From Oreohelix idahoensis (lineage: Eukaryota > Mollusca > Gastropoda > Stylommatophora > Oreohelicidae), in assembly GCA_024509875.1 (NCBI GenBank), contig JAMPIV010010569.1:124001-188000 (forward strand): DNA of 64,000 nucleotides. Reading direction: 5' to 3'. Both the position numbers and the translations under genes were made by a program. Numbering within the stretch: position 1 is the stretch's first letter; every line of letters begins with the position of its first letter. Of the stretch, positions 11,901 through 20,250 are shown piece by piece. The notes below the pieces were generated by a model. The model was not told the origin of the DNA, ran no database searches, and saw only the letters and a program-made list of their open reading frames with translations.

Positions 11901-13908
11901 ACTGTGGCTGACTAAGGGTTAACCCAAAACGTTCCATATTTCTAGTGTATTGTTCATGACTGTGGCTGACTAAGGGCTGACTAAGGGTTTACCCATAACG
12001 TTCCATATTTCTAGTGTATTGTTCATGACTGTGGCTGACTAAGGTTTAACCCATAATGTTCCATATTTCTAGTGTATTGTTCATGACTGTGGCTGACTAA
12101 GGGTTAACCCAAAACGTTCCATATTTCTAGTGTATTGTTCATGACTGTGGCTGACTAAGGGTTAACCCATAACGTTCCATATTTCTAGTGTATTGTTCAT
12201 GACTGTGGCTGACTAAGTGTTAACCCATAACGTTCCATATTTCTAGTGTATTGTTCATGACTGTGGCTGACTAAGGGTTAACCCATAACGTTCCATATTT
12301 CTAGTGTATTTAATGTTAAGGGTTAACCCATAACCATAACTGTGGCTGACTAAGTGTTTAACGTTCCATATTTCTAGTGTATTGTTCATGACTGTGGCTG
12401 ACTAAGGGTTAACCCAAAACGTTCCATATTTCTAGTGTATTGTTCATGACTGTGGCTGACTAAGGGTTAACCCAAAACGTTCCATATTTCTAGTGTATTG
12501 TTCATGACTGTGGCTGACTAAGGGTTAACCCATAACGTTCCATATTTCTAGTGTATTGTTCATGACTGTGGCTGACTAAGGGTTAACCCATAACATTCCA
12601 TATTTCTAGTGTATTGTTCATGAATGTGGCTGACTAAGTGTTAACCCATAACGTTCCATATTTCTAGTGTATTGTTCATGACTGTGGCTGACTAAGTGTT
12701 AACCCATAACGTTCCATATTTCTAGTGTATTGTTCATGACTGTGGCTGACTAAGGGTTAACCCATAACGTTCCCTATTTCTAGTCTATTGTTCATGACTG
12801 TGGCTAAGTGTTAACCCATAACGTTCCATATTTCTAGTCTATTGTTCATGTTTGTAGTTCACCAGAGTCTCTAAAGAGACAAAGAAAGAATTGGACCACT
12901 GCTCCCTCAAGCATGCTGCACAAGGCAACTAATATGAGGTTGTGTATGAGGCTGTGCATGAGGTTGTGCGTGAGGTTGTGTGTGAGGTTGTGTGTGAGGT
13001 TGTGCATGAGGTTGTGTGTGAGGTTGTGTGTGAGGTTGTGCATGAGGTTGTGTGTGAGGTTGTGCATGAGGTTGTGTGTGAGGTTGTGTGTGAGGTTGTG
13101 CATGAGGTTGTGTGTGAGGTTGTGCATGAGGTTGTGTGTGAGGTTGTGCATGAGGTTGTGTGTGAGGTTGTGCATGAGGTTGTGCATGAGGTTGTGTGTG
13201 AGGTTGTGCATGAGGTTGTGTGTGAGGTTGTGCATGAGGTTGTGTGTGAGGTTGTGCATGAGGTTGTGCATGAGGTTGTGTGTGAGGTTGTGCATGAGGT
13301 TGTGTGTGAGGTTGTGCGTGAGGTTGTGCATGAGGCTGGCAGCCTTATCATGTAAAACCTACTGCCACAAAAACAAATACTGCAATAGCATGTAAATTCT
13401 TGGTACAGGATTCCTGTACGGGGCTAGCTGCAGTGGTGGCTCCATGATCTGTAAGGAGTGCAAAGGACAATGGCAGTGGTGGTTCAATAGTAAAACTGGA
13501 TTCACCACCATTTTGACTTTTGTGTTTTACATATACTATCCAACGTTGCAGTGTTGGTAAAAAGGATCCCGTTACACACTCATTGAGGCATATTGGGAAT
13601 ATGGTGTTAGGCCCATATTTTCTTGACCATCGGCACACTAGGGGTGATGTGGTCAGCATCACGCAGGCCGCCTTAACCTTCCCAGAAGTTGCTCTGGTAC
13701 CCAATTGGGGCTGGGTCGACCCAGGAGCTGTTTGTGGCCTAAAACAGTGCTGAGTGGCTAGAATACTCACCTCATACAGCTTCAATCCTCTCTGTTTCAG
13801 CAAGGCTTTAATTTTGAGCATCTCCTGCTGCCTGGGCCCCTGTCTGTTACTGACTTCTTGTTCTTTGATTCTCTCCTCTCTCTCCTTGTCCTTGGCCTGT
13901 TTCTTAGC
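2870..13908 (-). CDS. OTUD6B: OTU-domain deubiquitinase OTUD6B-like, partial gene of five exons
   Basis: Five minus-strand segments with AG/GT borders join without a frame break: 13771-13908, 10343-10362, 9477-9522, 8996-9104 and 2870-2931, 375 nt or 125 codons. The product has a Lys/Glu-rich coiled coil (AKKQAKDKEREER), then the OTU catalytic loop PADGNC, then DFLPFLTNPDTGD and EKYC...AWGGQ. These are landmarks of OTUD6 proteins, cysteine proteases that cleave ubiquitin from substrates in the cytosol. The OTU catalytic Asp and Cys loop is present. The catalytic His and the last third of the domain should lie on exons beyond the left edge. N-terminal exons were not found to the right. The introns are 3408, 820, 372 and 6064 bp and are loaded with transposons. 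The assignment rests on recognised motifs, not a search. Confidence 0.9.
2935..3452. other. Intronic stretch, no feature recognised
   Basis: AT-rich intron of the OTUD6B-like gene. A short imperfect repeat around ATCAGTTTYAACATGCATA(C/A)ACTAC occurs two to three times near 3020-3100. Nothing else could be assigned. Confidence 0.5.
3453..4172 (+). mobile_element. Probable LTR or LTR remnant with promoter and poly(A) signal
   Basis: It begins TGTAGTGAAACGACGGACAA, close to the start of the solo LTR at 23990 (TGTCGTGAAACGAG). It has a TATA-like TATATAAG at about 3731 and AATAAA at 4067-4072, an arrangement expected for U3-R-U5. The right end and a target duplication could not be fixed, so the boundary is approximate. 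It has no coding sequence. Confidence 0.45.
4173..5540. other. Intronic stretch, no gene recognised
   Basis: Low-complexity, AT-rich intron of the OTUD6B-like gene. Open frames here are short (under 80 codons), overlap on both strands and match no family I know. No inverted repeats or SINE promoters were seen. Confidence 0.5.
5545..6395. repeat. Minisatellite with alternating 43- and 46-bp units
   Basis: The units carry AAGCCAAAAACACCTCAACA, then ACATGAACAAGT and ATCCAAGGTT. Units with an extra AAC triplet and GTCATCC alternate with units lacking it and carrying GTTATCC, giving a higher-order dimer of about 89 bp. There are about 19 units. Single-base variants (AAAGTT, AGATTA, GTTCAG) mark sub-blocks. 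It is intronic to the OTUD6B-like gene. Confidence 0.88.
6541..6895 (+). repeat. Element D copy with a 15-bp internal array
   Basis: The order matches other element D copies: AAAGAATAGGACTACTG, AACTAATATGAGG, then CTGCTGCAGAAACCA units repeated about nine times (6640-6785), then GAATTCTTTGGTGCAGG and CTTCCTGCAAGGGAG. It ends GAGCATAAAAAGGGAAATAATG. Here the expanded segment is GAAACCACTGCTGCA. The unit length is a multiple of three, so long open frames appear on both strands, but they are repeat artefacts. Confidence 0.8.
6938..7623. mobile_element. piggyBac-like non-autonomous element, copy 1 (TTAA target)
   Basis: TTAA flanks a 686-bp element on both sides (6934-6937 and 7624-7627). The termini are CACATTACCTACTGC and, inverted, CACATTAACTACCAAATTG. 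Next to the left end is a perfect hairpin, AGCCGCTG-T-CAGCGGCT. An inverted second copy of nearly the same length is at 45684-46368. A broken frame on the plus strand near 7260-7420 contains an acidic stretch (SSDEDKSE) that could be the remnant of a transposase N-terminus. There is no catalytic domain. The piggyBac assignment rests on the TTAA duplication. Confidence 0.8.
7697..7968 (-). mobile_element. tRNA-derived SINE, family B
   Basis: Read on the minus strand, the head is GGGAGCCGCGGTGCCATAGT with an A-box region (TAGTTAATGCACTGG) and a B-box-like GGTTTGATCCCC. The body contains GGTACCAGAGCAACTCTGGG and the 3' end reads AATGGGATCC. It is flanked by the 13-bp direct repeat ATTGTCATGAAAG (7684-7696 and 7969-7981). 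Other copies are at 13562, 38838 and 48056. Unlike family A it has no poly(A) tail. Confidence 0.88.
8222..8450 (-). mobile_element. tRNA-derived SINE, family C, diverged
   Basis: On the minus strand it reads GCCACGCTTGTTAGAGTAAT, then GCACTTGCTTCTTAGG, GTAAATGGGTACCTGACTGC and the family tail GTATCTACCATAGAAATACC. It is clearly related to the copy at 1598-1857 but more diverged. No clean target duplication was found. Confidence 0.6.
8996..9104 (-). CDS. OTUD6B: OTUD6B-like exon with DFLPFLTNPDTGD
   Basis: It is bounded by TTGATTCAG and GTAATGGAT. It encodes 36 residues beginning SSIEDLRQKAAEYIRSH and ending TGDMLSS, plus one base of the next codon. The stretch DFLPFLTNP is strongly characteristic of OTUD6 proteins. 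The donor is GTAAT. Confidence 0.9.
9290..9425 (-). repeat. Element D fragment (3' half)
   Basis: On the minus strand it contains TTTTTTGCAGGCCTCCTGCA, then GGGATCCAGCTGCAGTGAGG and ends GATGATGATGAATAATG. These match the 3' half of the element D copies at 6780-6895 and 13390-13490. It sits inside the short OTUD6B intron between the exons at 9104 and 9477. Confidence 0.6.
9477..9522 (-). CDS. OTUD6B: OTUD6B-like exon after the catalytic Cys
   Basis: It runs from GTTTTTCAG to GTTAGTATT. The first base finishes the split Cys codon. The rest encodes LYNSVSHQLSIKNSQ, the helix after the catalytic Cys in OTU proteins. It ends in phase 0. The 372-bp intron to the next exon is the shortest in the gene and contains an element D fragment at 9290-9425. 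Confidence 0.87.
9805..10010. repeat. 29-bp minisatellite, about 7 units
   Basis: Units such as TTCCTGGTACTTGCATACT followed by TGGCTTCTAA alternate with units ending CAGCTACTAT, giving a dimer of about 58 bp. It lies in the 820-bp OTUD6B intron next to the microexon. Confidence 0.8.
10343..10362 (-). CDS. OTUD6B: OTUD6B-like 20-nt microexon with the catalytic Cys
   Basis: It is flanked by TTTTTCAG (acceptor) and GTGAGTTTT (donor). It encodes IPADGN plus the first two bases (TG) of the next codon. The first base of the downstream exon completes that codon as Cys. The D-G-N-C loop is the OTU active-site signature. It is entered in phase 0 and left in phase 2, and both junctions match their neighbours exactly, which supports it as real despite its size. 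Confidence 0.85.
10407..10490 (-). mobile_element. SINE family C tail fragment
   Basis: On the minus strand this shows the family C tail: TCTTTAACACTTCACTATG, then GGCAGTATCTGCTATGAGAC and TACCTTTAC. The tRNA-like head is missing. It lies next to the OTUD6B microexon, within the intron upstream of it. Confidence 0.5.
10745..11695 (-). pseudogene. LINE reverse transcriptase C-terminal fragment, split by an insertion
   Basis: The minus strand encodes, in two pieces, the region after the polymerase domain of a LINE. The first piece (from about 11695 down to 11488) reads SNIDTVGGTDRDIKIKIQKV and GAFIALGQMW. The second (about 11168 to 10758) reads RIFNSDVK, RRRRWGWIGHTLRKP and GRLRNTWRRELE. Between them lies an unrelated insert with a GTTC-repeat tail. 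There are stops and frame changes, so it is dead. It differs from the RTE copy at 27.4-33.1 kb. The same LINE family seeded the 55-bp minisatellite at 14.2 kb. Confidence 0.8.
11170..11487 (+). mobile_element. 3' end of a retroelement with (GTTC)n tail, nested in a LINE
   Basis: It interrupts the LINE frame above. It ends GCCCAATTCTAAACCC, then AAATAAAGTTTGTTCGTTCG, that is a poly(A)-like signal followed by GTTC repeats. A matching end in the opposite orientation is at 20120-20200, and a weaker one is at 45365-45440. It is probably a 5'-truncated non-LTR element. The left boundary is approximate. Confidence 0.55.
11775..12845. repeat. 58-bp minisatellite, about 18 copies
   Basis: The unit reads TTCCATATTTCTAGTGTATT, then GTTCATGACTGTGGCTGACT and AAGGGTTAACCCATAACG. 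GGGTTAACCC is a perfect palindrome in each unit. One unit near 11980 has an internal 11-bp duplication, and around 12310-12360 there is a rearranged unit. A diverged single unit lies at 33388-33445. The array is directly followed by an element D copy. Confidence 0.9.
12846..13500 (+). repeat. Element D copy with a 12-bp internal array
   Basis: It starts AAAGAAAGAATTGGACCACT, GCTCCCTCAAGCATGCTG, then GGCAACTAATATGAGG. The segment GAGGTTGTGCAT or GAGGTTGTGTGT is repeated about 33 times (12935-13335). Then come CTGGCAGCCTTATCATGTAA, ATTCTTGGTACAGGATTCCT and AAGGAGTGCAAAGGACAATG. Since 12 is a multiple of three, every frame is open for 130-160 codons on both strands. I treat these as repeat artefacts, not genes. 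Confidence 0.85.
13562..13744 (-). mobile_element. SINE family B, head missing
   Basis: It carries the body and 3' end of family B, ending AACGGGATCC on the minus strand, but lacks the tRNA-like head. It stops at AGGCCACAAACAGC. It is flanked by CAGTGTTG and CAGTGCTG, a plausible 8-bp target duplication with one change. It sits 26 bp from the OTUD6B exon at 13771-13908. Confidence 0.8.
13771..13908 (-). CDS. OTUD6B: OTUD6B-like exon, coiled-coil region
   Basis: It is read on the minus strand between CTGTGCAG (acceptor) and GTGAGTATT (donor), in phase 0 at both ends. It gives 46 residues, starting AKKQAKDKEREERIKEQE and ending QRGLKLYE. The charged helical segment corresponds to the region just before the OTU fold in OTUD6 proteins. 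It is the most upstream exon found. Further N-terminal exons should lie to the right, perhaps displaced by the LTR element at 14.6-20 kb. Confidence 0.88.
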
Positions 13909-14189
13909 CTGCACAGATCAAGAGTAAAGAAAACATGACATCTTAAACCACCAAAATCGACAGCCATCAGACAATATTTTCTTAATTAAATCATCTTGTG
14001 TAAATGAATGTTCCCTCAACAACTTCATGATAATTATGCTATTAACAATGCTGCTGGAAACACTACTTCATTGTCAGTCATGATTTGTGCTATAAACCTC
14101 TTTAAGTAGATGCAATTTTTGTTTCTGCGTGAGATATCATTTATTCAATTCACTACAACTTCCTAAAGAGCACAGGCGTTCAAATTCAT

Positions 14190-14603
14190 GCCAAGTCCTT
14201 CTGTCATGTGCCATTTACTCCAGGTCCATCCATGCCATCTTTATCCCTTGTATTTCTGTCATGTGCCATTTACTCCAGGTCCATCCATGCCATCTTTATC
14301 CCTTGTATTTCTGTCATGTGCCATTTACTACAGGTCCATCCACGCCTTCTTTATCTCTTGTATTTCTGTCATGTGCCATTTACTCCAGGTCCATCCATGC
14401 CTTCTTTATCGCTTGTATTTCTGTCATGTGCCATTTACTCCAGGTCCATCCATGCCTTCTTTATCCCTTGTATTTCTGTCATGTGCCATTTACTCCAGGT
14501 CCATCCATGCCATCTTTATCCCTTGTATTTCTGTCATGTGCCATTTACTCCAGGTCCATCCATGCCATCTTTATCCCTTGTATTTCTGTCATGTGCCATT
14601 GTT
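14190..14603. repeat. 55-bp minisatellite derived from LINE coding sequence, about 7 copies
   Basis: The unit is CTGTCATGTGCCATTTACTC, then CAGGTCCATCCATGCCATCT and TTATCCCTTGTATTT. On the minus strand it reads like the LINE motif around TWKDLEQ...RDR (compare 10758-10850). The segment leading into the array (14160-14190) continues that LINE towards its 3' end. The array is cut at 14599/14600 by the LTR of the next element. Confidence 0.8.
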
Positions 14604-15646
14604 GAATCTGCAAGTGTTTCTGTTGTAGCTGTTGTAGATACAAATATTCCAGATGTTGGAGCCTCACTAGATATTGCAAACTCCCAACATCACGGACTGC
14701 TACATTGATGTAACGGACTGACACCACAGGCAAGGGTGATGTCTGTAAACGTCGGGCTTAGAGTCTATCTATTGCCGACTTGCAATATTTAACGCGAATG
14801 TTATAATAGTGGGATGTAGATGAGTCAATGGCAAACTGGAACAAACGTCCACTGTGTTGGTGGCAAGTAAGGTAACCGGACCCATGTCTTGATTATAAAT
14901 TGACAACTGTTTATTTTATACGATAACGAGGACGTAGACATTATAGTAAATAGTCATCAATCATACAAATGGCTGTGTCGAATCATACAGATACTTTCAT
15001 AGTAGGTATGGCGTAGTTAATATAGGAAATCAGTCAATAACTTGATCGACTTATACCATTGCTGACCGTTCAAGGACATCTAAATTTAAGGACCTCCTAA
15101 ACGAAACTTATGGTTAGAAGATCCCTTTACAAATCATCTTTATATATATGAGACGCCGGATAATTCACTGGCAAAAACTTCAGTGTATTCTAAAACCAAA
15201 TATACACCAGCAGAGGATCAGTTCTCACTTGCAGCGGGTTCTCAGTGACCATGTCGAAGCCCTAACTAGATCATGTGGGTAGCACGTATCAATATTAGAT
15301 ACTTACATATATATTTACTGCTAAAACCTCCTCCTGGAAGGTAGCTAAATCACTATCATAATAATATTCCCACAATATGGGGCTCTTGGACCAGACCAAC
15401 GTCTGTCCTGTTCAACCGGCATTTTGTCTCTTCTTTTTACTGCGTCATGCAGTGATTAGCAACCTCAATTCCAACGCACCAAATATGTGCTCTTCTGTGC
15501 GCCACTAATTTAAACATTATTACTTACACATAAACCATTACAACTTACACAGATGTGTACCCTTTTAACAAAAGTTAGACTTATGTCAACTTCAATACTG
15601 TTAAGTCCCACACCCTTAGACATCCAGGGTGAAAAAGGACGTAACA
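14600..15646 (-). repeat. 3' LTR of family 1
   Basis: On the minus strand it starts TGTTACGTCC and ends GCAGATTCAACA, the TG...CA form of LTRs. The purine-rich stretch CCTGGCGGTTGAGGTAAAC lies just upstream of its start. It aligns with 19390-19966 over its last 570 bp. The plus-strand left border cuts into the 55-bp array. Confidence 0.8.
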
Positions 15647-16546
15647 GTTTACCTCAACCGCCAGGAAAAAAAAAAATTTATTTATTTTTTTACTTTAATA
15701 ATCGCGTAGAGGTCAATCAAATTATATTATCCATTATATAAACATAATTATCATGAAGAAAGTAATAATAGTGAAGGAAGAGATTTTAAATTTAATTCAA
15801 CTCAAATAAATGAAAGGTAATGTAAGAAACTGTATAACCACTATCAACAAAAATGTGGCAAATGTAGGAACAATAGAGAAAATAAGAGAATAAGGGTGAT
15901 AATAAATAAACAAAAATGTCAATAAATGAACTCAAATAAATGGAATATGAATGTATAAAACCCTGAGGTAGGAATGAGGAAGGATGAAAATAAAATACGC
16001 GAATCAAACAACACTCCTAAAATGGCGTAGAAATAATTAGCGATACTAATAAAGTACGAATGCTAATATGCTACATGAGATATGTTATGCGCGAAAATTA
16101 TAAGCGCTATGAAATAGCAATCAATAAATTTGTAATATTGATATAGTAAATATCTAACTTAATTAAGTTAACTGAATTGTAATAATTGTAGCATAGAGTT
16201 CATGACATTAAAAATGCTAGTAATCTGAACTGGAGTAATTTTTTTTTTAAACATGTCATGAAGTCGTAATGTTAGATGTGAAGACTGTCAATAATTTCAC
16301 CATGTCATGTTTGAGTGTAACTGTTATTATGCTGAAATGTTAAGTTCACATTATAGCACATTATTTCTACGTTCAAGTTATCTAAACTTATCACTGGAAT
16401 AATGTATATATAAAATCACTGTAATGTCATTGTTGGCGCAAAGATAGCATAAAAAGGTAATGTAAATGCATTGACAGTGATATTTAGTAGTAAAATAATA
16501 TCACTGAATGAAGAAATGTTCATGTTCCTTAAGTAGCACGTTACAA
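15647..16546. other. Non-coding 3' region of the family 1 element
   Basis: About 900 bp between the RNase H stop and the 3' LTR. It is AT-rich and no integrase, envelope or other open frame is recognised. Family 2 has a similar 0.6-0.8-kb non-coding stretch in the same place. Confidence 0.6.
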
Positions 16547-17120
16547 TCAAGGAATTGTCAGTGTAGAGGCGTTACTCTTTGTAGGGCGCATAGGCTCGCT
16601 CGACTCATGAGGACAACTGGAGAGAACATCAGCAAGTACGTTTTTCGAACCGGGGATTGCTCGGATCGTAAAATGGTACGGCTGTAAAGCAATTGCGTAC
16701 ATTGTAGATTTCGATGACTTCACATCTCTGTTGTTAAGAGCTGTAAGTGCGCGCTGATCAGACTCAACGAAAAAATGAGCACCTAACAAGAAGAGTTGTA
16801 GCTTGGTTATTGACCAATCCATAGCCAACAACTCTTTATCCAAGACTGAGTAATTGCGTTCTGTAGGCGTTAATTTTCTTGAAACGTACATCACTGGGTG
16901 CAATGTACCTGAGTACTCCTGTAGTAATGCTGTGCCGATTCCAAAATTTGACGCGTCGCTGCGGAGCACAAAAGTTAGGTCTGCATTAGGCAACCGTAAA
17001 ACAGGTGCGGCAGAAAAAAGTGATTTAATAATATCTAACGTGATTTGATGTTCTGGCGACCACCGAATCATGTTAGCCGAGCCCTTTTTTAACAATGTAG
17101 AGAAAGGTGCAGTGATGGTA
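16547..17120 (-). pseudogene. RNase H domain of family 1 retroelement
   Basis: The frame reads from the RT-RNase H connection (STLLKKGSANMIRWSPEH) through LTFVLRSDASNFGIGTALLQ, then NYSVLDKELLAM and LGAHFFVESDQRALTAL, to NVLADVLSSCPHES and a stop. The acidic residues in RSDAS, DKEL and SDQ fit the Ty3-type RNase H active site. The polymerase domain upstream has been deleted. It is about 70% similar by eye to the family 2 RNase H, so it is a sister family, not a copy. Confidence 0.85.
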
Positions 17121-17124
17121 GCAG

Positions 17125-18348
17125 TTGACCATACTGTTTGTTTGGAGAATTATGTCGACTGTTAGAAAAATTTGATTTTGATTGCCAATGATTGTTGTGG
17201 TTATTACCTTGATAATTACCAAAATTATTCATATTAGAATCACGTGACATATGAGATTGAGCCCACTTATGTTGATATGGAGAGCCATTTCGAAATGATG
17301 TCCCTTTAAAAGAATTGAAATTCTTATTATCTCCCTTTTTAAAGTTTCTATAATTACTGAGAAAGCGATTTCGGAAATGGCTTCCGTGTTGCATGGCAAA
17401 TGCAACAGGCAATTCATCTCTAACATGAGAATTGCTAACTACTATGTTTGGATGTGCGGTACAATATTGTCTACACTTTTGCTCCATATCATTTAAATTT
17501 GCTGGCTTACGTTCATGCAAGAACGAAAGAAATGATGGGTTAACTGAAGACATAACCTTGTCACGTAGTAATAAATCTACAAGAGCGTCATATGAACGTT
17601 CTATCTTAGATAATTCAACCCATCTGTCAAATGTGAGGTGTATGTGTGAGATGAAATCACTGAAATCTTTTCCATTTTCCGGTAAAAGTGATTTAAAACG
17701 GAGTCGGTAGTCATCCTAGTCCAATTGAAATTTTCTAAGCAAAGCAGCTCTGACAGCATCATAGTTATTCTTGTCAGTTTCTTTCAACAGATTAACTGTT
17801 GTCATTGCTTCGCCTGCAAGTAGCTGTAACAAATGTGCGCAATACTGTGATTTTTCAATCTTATTGGCCTCACATATTGTCTGAAACCTATCCAAATAAA
17901 ATAGTATGTCATCTGCAGGTGGATTAAATCGTGGCAATTTTAAATTGAAATACCTAGTATTTTCCCCGTTAGAGGAAGCTTGACCAACATGAGCATTGTG
18001 AGAATTACCTTCATTCATTAATTTAATTTTTTCAAGCTCTAATGACATCAATTTTTGTTCATGTTGTCTTTTATTTTCATTTTCAGCAGCCTCAAGCTGA
18101 AATCTCTTTTCATTTTCTGCAGCAGCTAATTTCCTATTCTCAAGTTCCATCTGAAGTTTTCTCTCGTTTTCTTCAGCGGCAAATTTCCTATTCTCAAGTT
18201 CCAATTGAAGTCTTTTGTTTTCCGCCTCTAATTTATTTGCTTCTAGCTTCTGAACCTTTTCATATTCGACAAGTGCGAATTGTTTTACTTCTTCAGTAGT
18301 CATACCAAGGGATTTACCTTGTTTAATGAAGTAATCCAAAGATGCCAT
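17125..18348 (-). pseudogene. Gag of family 1, one in-frame stop
   Basis: It starts MASLDYFIKQGKSLGMTTEE. Residues about 35-120 form a long coiled coil with repeats of the type LENRKxAAEENE. Then comes a capsid-like part (FNLKLPRFNPPADDILFYLD, VRAALLRKFQL, stop near 17715). Past the stop it continues YRLRF, LPENGKDFSDF, DALVDLLLRDKVMSSVNPSF, ERKPANLNDME, and an Asn/Arg-rich tail. The segment from YRLRF to the Cys/Tyr-rich CRQYCTAHP resembles the SCAN fold. There is no CCHC zinc knuckle. Confidence 0.82.
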
Positions 18349-19389
18349 TATGACAAATGTGTATGAGCAATCTTACTTCCTTAGAAAGATTCTTTTCCAA
18401 ATAATTTAAAATTTATTTATCCCTTACAAGTGCAATAAGTTCCTGTCCATAGAACTTGCACAATTACTTCCTACTTATCTAATAATGTTATTAATTAATC
18501 ATAAAGTATGCATTATAATATTACAAGAGCATAACAGAAGTAGACAATGCAAACAGTAGAGACAAAGACAAGATATTAAAGAACAAATGACAACGTTCGC
18601 AGAATCAACTGAACAATAAAGTAGAACTAAAAAAAATATTGCAAAGAATGCAATGACACTGCGATAACAATGACAAGACAAGCAACAATACAATGTATAA
18701 ACATAAAGGGTGTATGCAAATAAGCGATAGCGAGATTGAGACGGACGGTCACAAACAAAATACATCATAAAAATAAGGTACATATAAGAAATTAATACGA
18801 TAACAACAATAAGAAAAACTTGACGTCACAGCTAAACAATTACAGTTGTAAGAGACAAGTAGCGATCAGAACTTCAGCAAGGTTTTTAGCCTTGAACTGG
18901 AATTACCGCTCAATTGAAACTCACAAACTAAATCCTATAGAACATCTGACAAGAGCCCGAATCAGCTTCGAGATGAACCTCTTTTGTCAGATCGACCTCC
19001 CAACTGCCCACGAAGAACATGGAACATATAACATAGAATAAAATGAATGTGGACATATTAAAGAAAAGGCTCAACTAGACATGCAACGGTGTACAGAACA
19101 ACTGTTCAACTTATCTGTATCAACAGAAAAAAATTTCCCGGCCCTCGCAGAGCTTGCGGTTTTGGAACTCGGATGCTGCATGACTGAGCCACTATAAACA
19201 TGTTGAGGTAAAAACGTGACGCCGTCCAACGTTGACTGTGGTAGACGAAGTCCAGCGTTGACCTTGAATGACAGTATCTTGGATCCCAAGTACGTGATGA
19301 TGTCGCCTTGAAAGAACTGGATACCTTGAAATCTTCAACCGGTTTTTCATTGGAAATTCATTTTGTTCCCCTTAGACTGGCTTACCAGA
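18349..19389. other. 5' leader of the family 1 element with primer site
   Basis: Non-coding. Two bases inside the LTR end is a TGGTAAGCCAGTC stretch on the minus strand (about 19375-19387), the position and TGG start expected of a tRNA primer-binding site. I cannot name the tRNA. About 1 kb of leader with only short open frames separates it from Gag. Confidence 0.6.
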
Positions 19390-19966
19390 TGTTGTATTTG
19401 CAAGTGTTTCTGTTGTAGCTGTTGTAGATACAAATATTCCAGATGTTGGAGCCTCACTAGATATTGCAAACTCCCAACGTCACGGACTGCTACATTGATG
19501 TAACGGACTGACACCACAGGCAAGGGTGATGTCTGTAAACGTCGGGCTTAGAGTCTATCTATTGCCGACTTGCAATATTTAACGCGAATGTTATAATAGT
19601 GGGATGTAGATGAGTCAATGGCAAACTGGAACAAACGTCCACTGTGTTGGTGGCAAGTAAGGTAACCGGACCCATGTCTTTATTATAAATTGACAACTGT
19701 TTATTTTATACGATAACGAGGACGTAGACATTATAGAAAATAGTCATCAATCATACAAATGGCTGTGTCGAATCATACAGATACTTTCATAGTAGGTATG
19801 GCGTAGTTAATATAGGAAATCTGTCAATAACTTGATCGACTTATACAATTGCCGACCGTTCAAGGACATCTAAATTTGATGGACCTCCTAAACGAAACTT
19901 ATGGCTAGAAGATCCCCTTACAAATCATCTTTATATATATACGAGGTACATGAGACGCCGGATAAT
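19390..19966 (-). repeat. 5' LTR of family 1, outer part missing
   Basis: Near-identical to 14600-15168, except for a roughly 13-base insertion (around TACGAGGTACA) and a few substitutions. The outer 470 bp present in the other LTR are absent and unrelated DNA follows. This points to a deletion after integration. Confidence 0.85.
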
Positions 19967-20109
19967 AAATTCCAGAAATTGACCTAAAAAATGTATGAAT
20001 CATACAGTGAAATGTGAGTATCAAGGATAGAGACGAATAAAAGAGGTATGTGTTTGCTGCAAACTGTAAAGATTCAGAAAGCTGAAGAAGAGAAGGGGTA
20101 CAAGAAGAT

Positions 20110-20250
20110 TACTAGGGTCACACGAATGAACGAACGAATAAACTTTATTTCCAAAGGATTAAGAATTGGGCGCAGAGGCCATCTAACATTCTGCCCTTCC
20201 ACTCTCAATTAACTTGCATAATATATCTATTCATCCCCACATATTACTTT
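20110..20250 (-). mobile_element. Retroelement 3' end with (GTTC)n-type tail
   Basis: On the minus strand it contains AGAATGTTAGATGGCC, GCCCAATTCTTAATCC and AAATAAAGTTTATTCGTTCG. It matches the tail of the insert at 11390-11487. The body may extend to about 20780, but I recognise no domain there. A 174-codon open frame on the minus strand ends in low-complexity sequence and matches no family. Confidence 0.5.

Larger units (their letters stand above)
14600..19966 (-). mobile_element. Gmr1-like Ty3/gypsy retrotransposon, family 1, internally deleted
   Basis: On the minus strand the order is: partial 5' LTR (19390-19966), leader, Gag (18348-17125), RNase H (about 17120-16547), a non-coding stretch, purine-rich tract and full 3' LTR (14600-15646). 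Protease, integrase and most of the reverse transcriptase are gone. The junction near 17120 joins the end of Gag directly to the segment between RT and RNase H. The 5' LTR lacks about 470 bp at its outer end, so no target duplication can be read. RNase H is the last domain with no integrase after it, as in family 2 at 51-64 kb. Confidence 0.85.

Noticed and set aside
12846..13395. Long overlapping open frames of 137-161 codons on both strands
   Set aside because: They come from a 12-bp tandem array, which keeps all frames open. Composition is purely periodic and the frames contradict each other.
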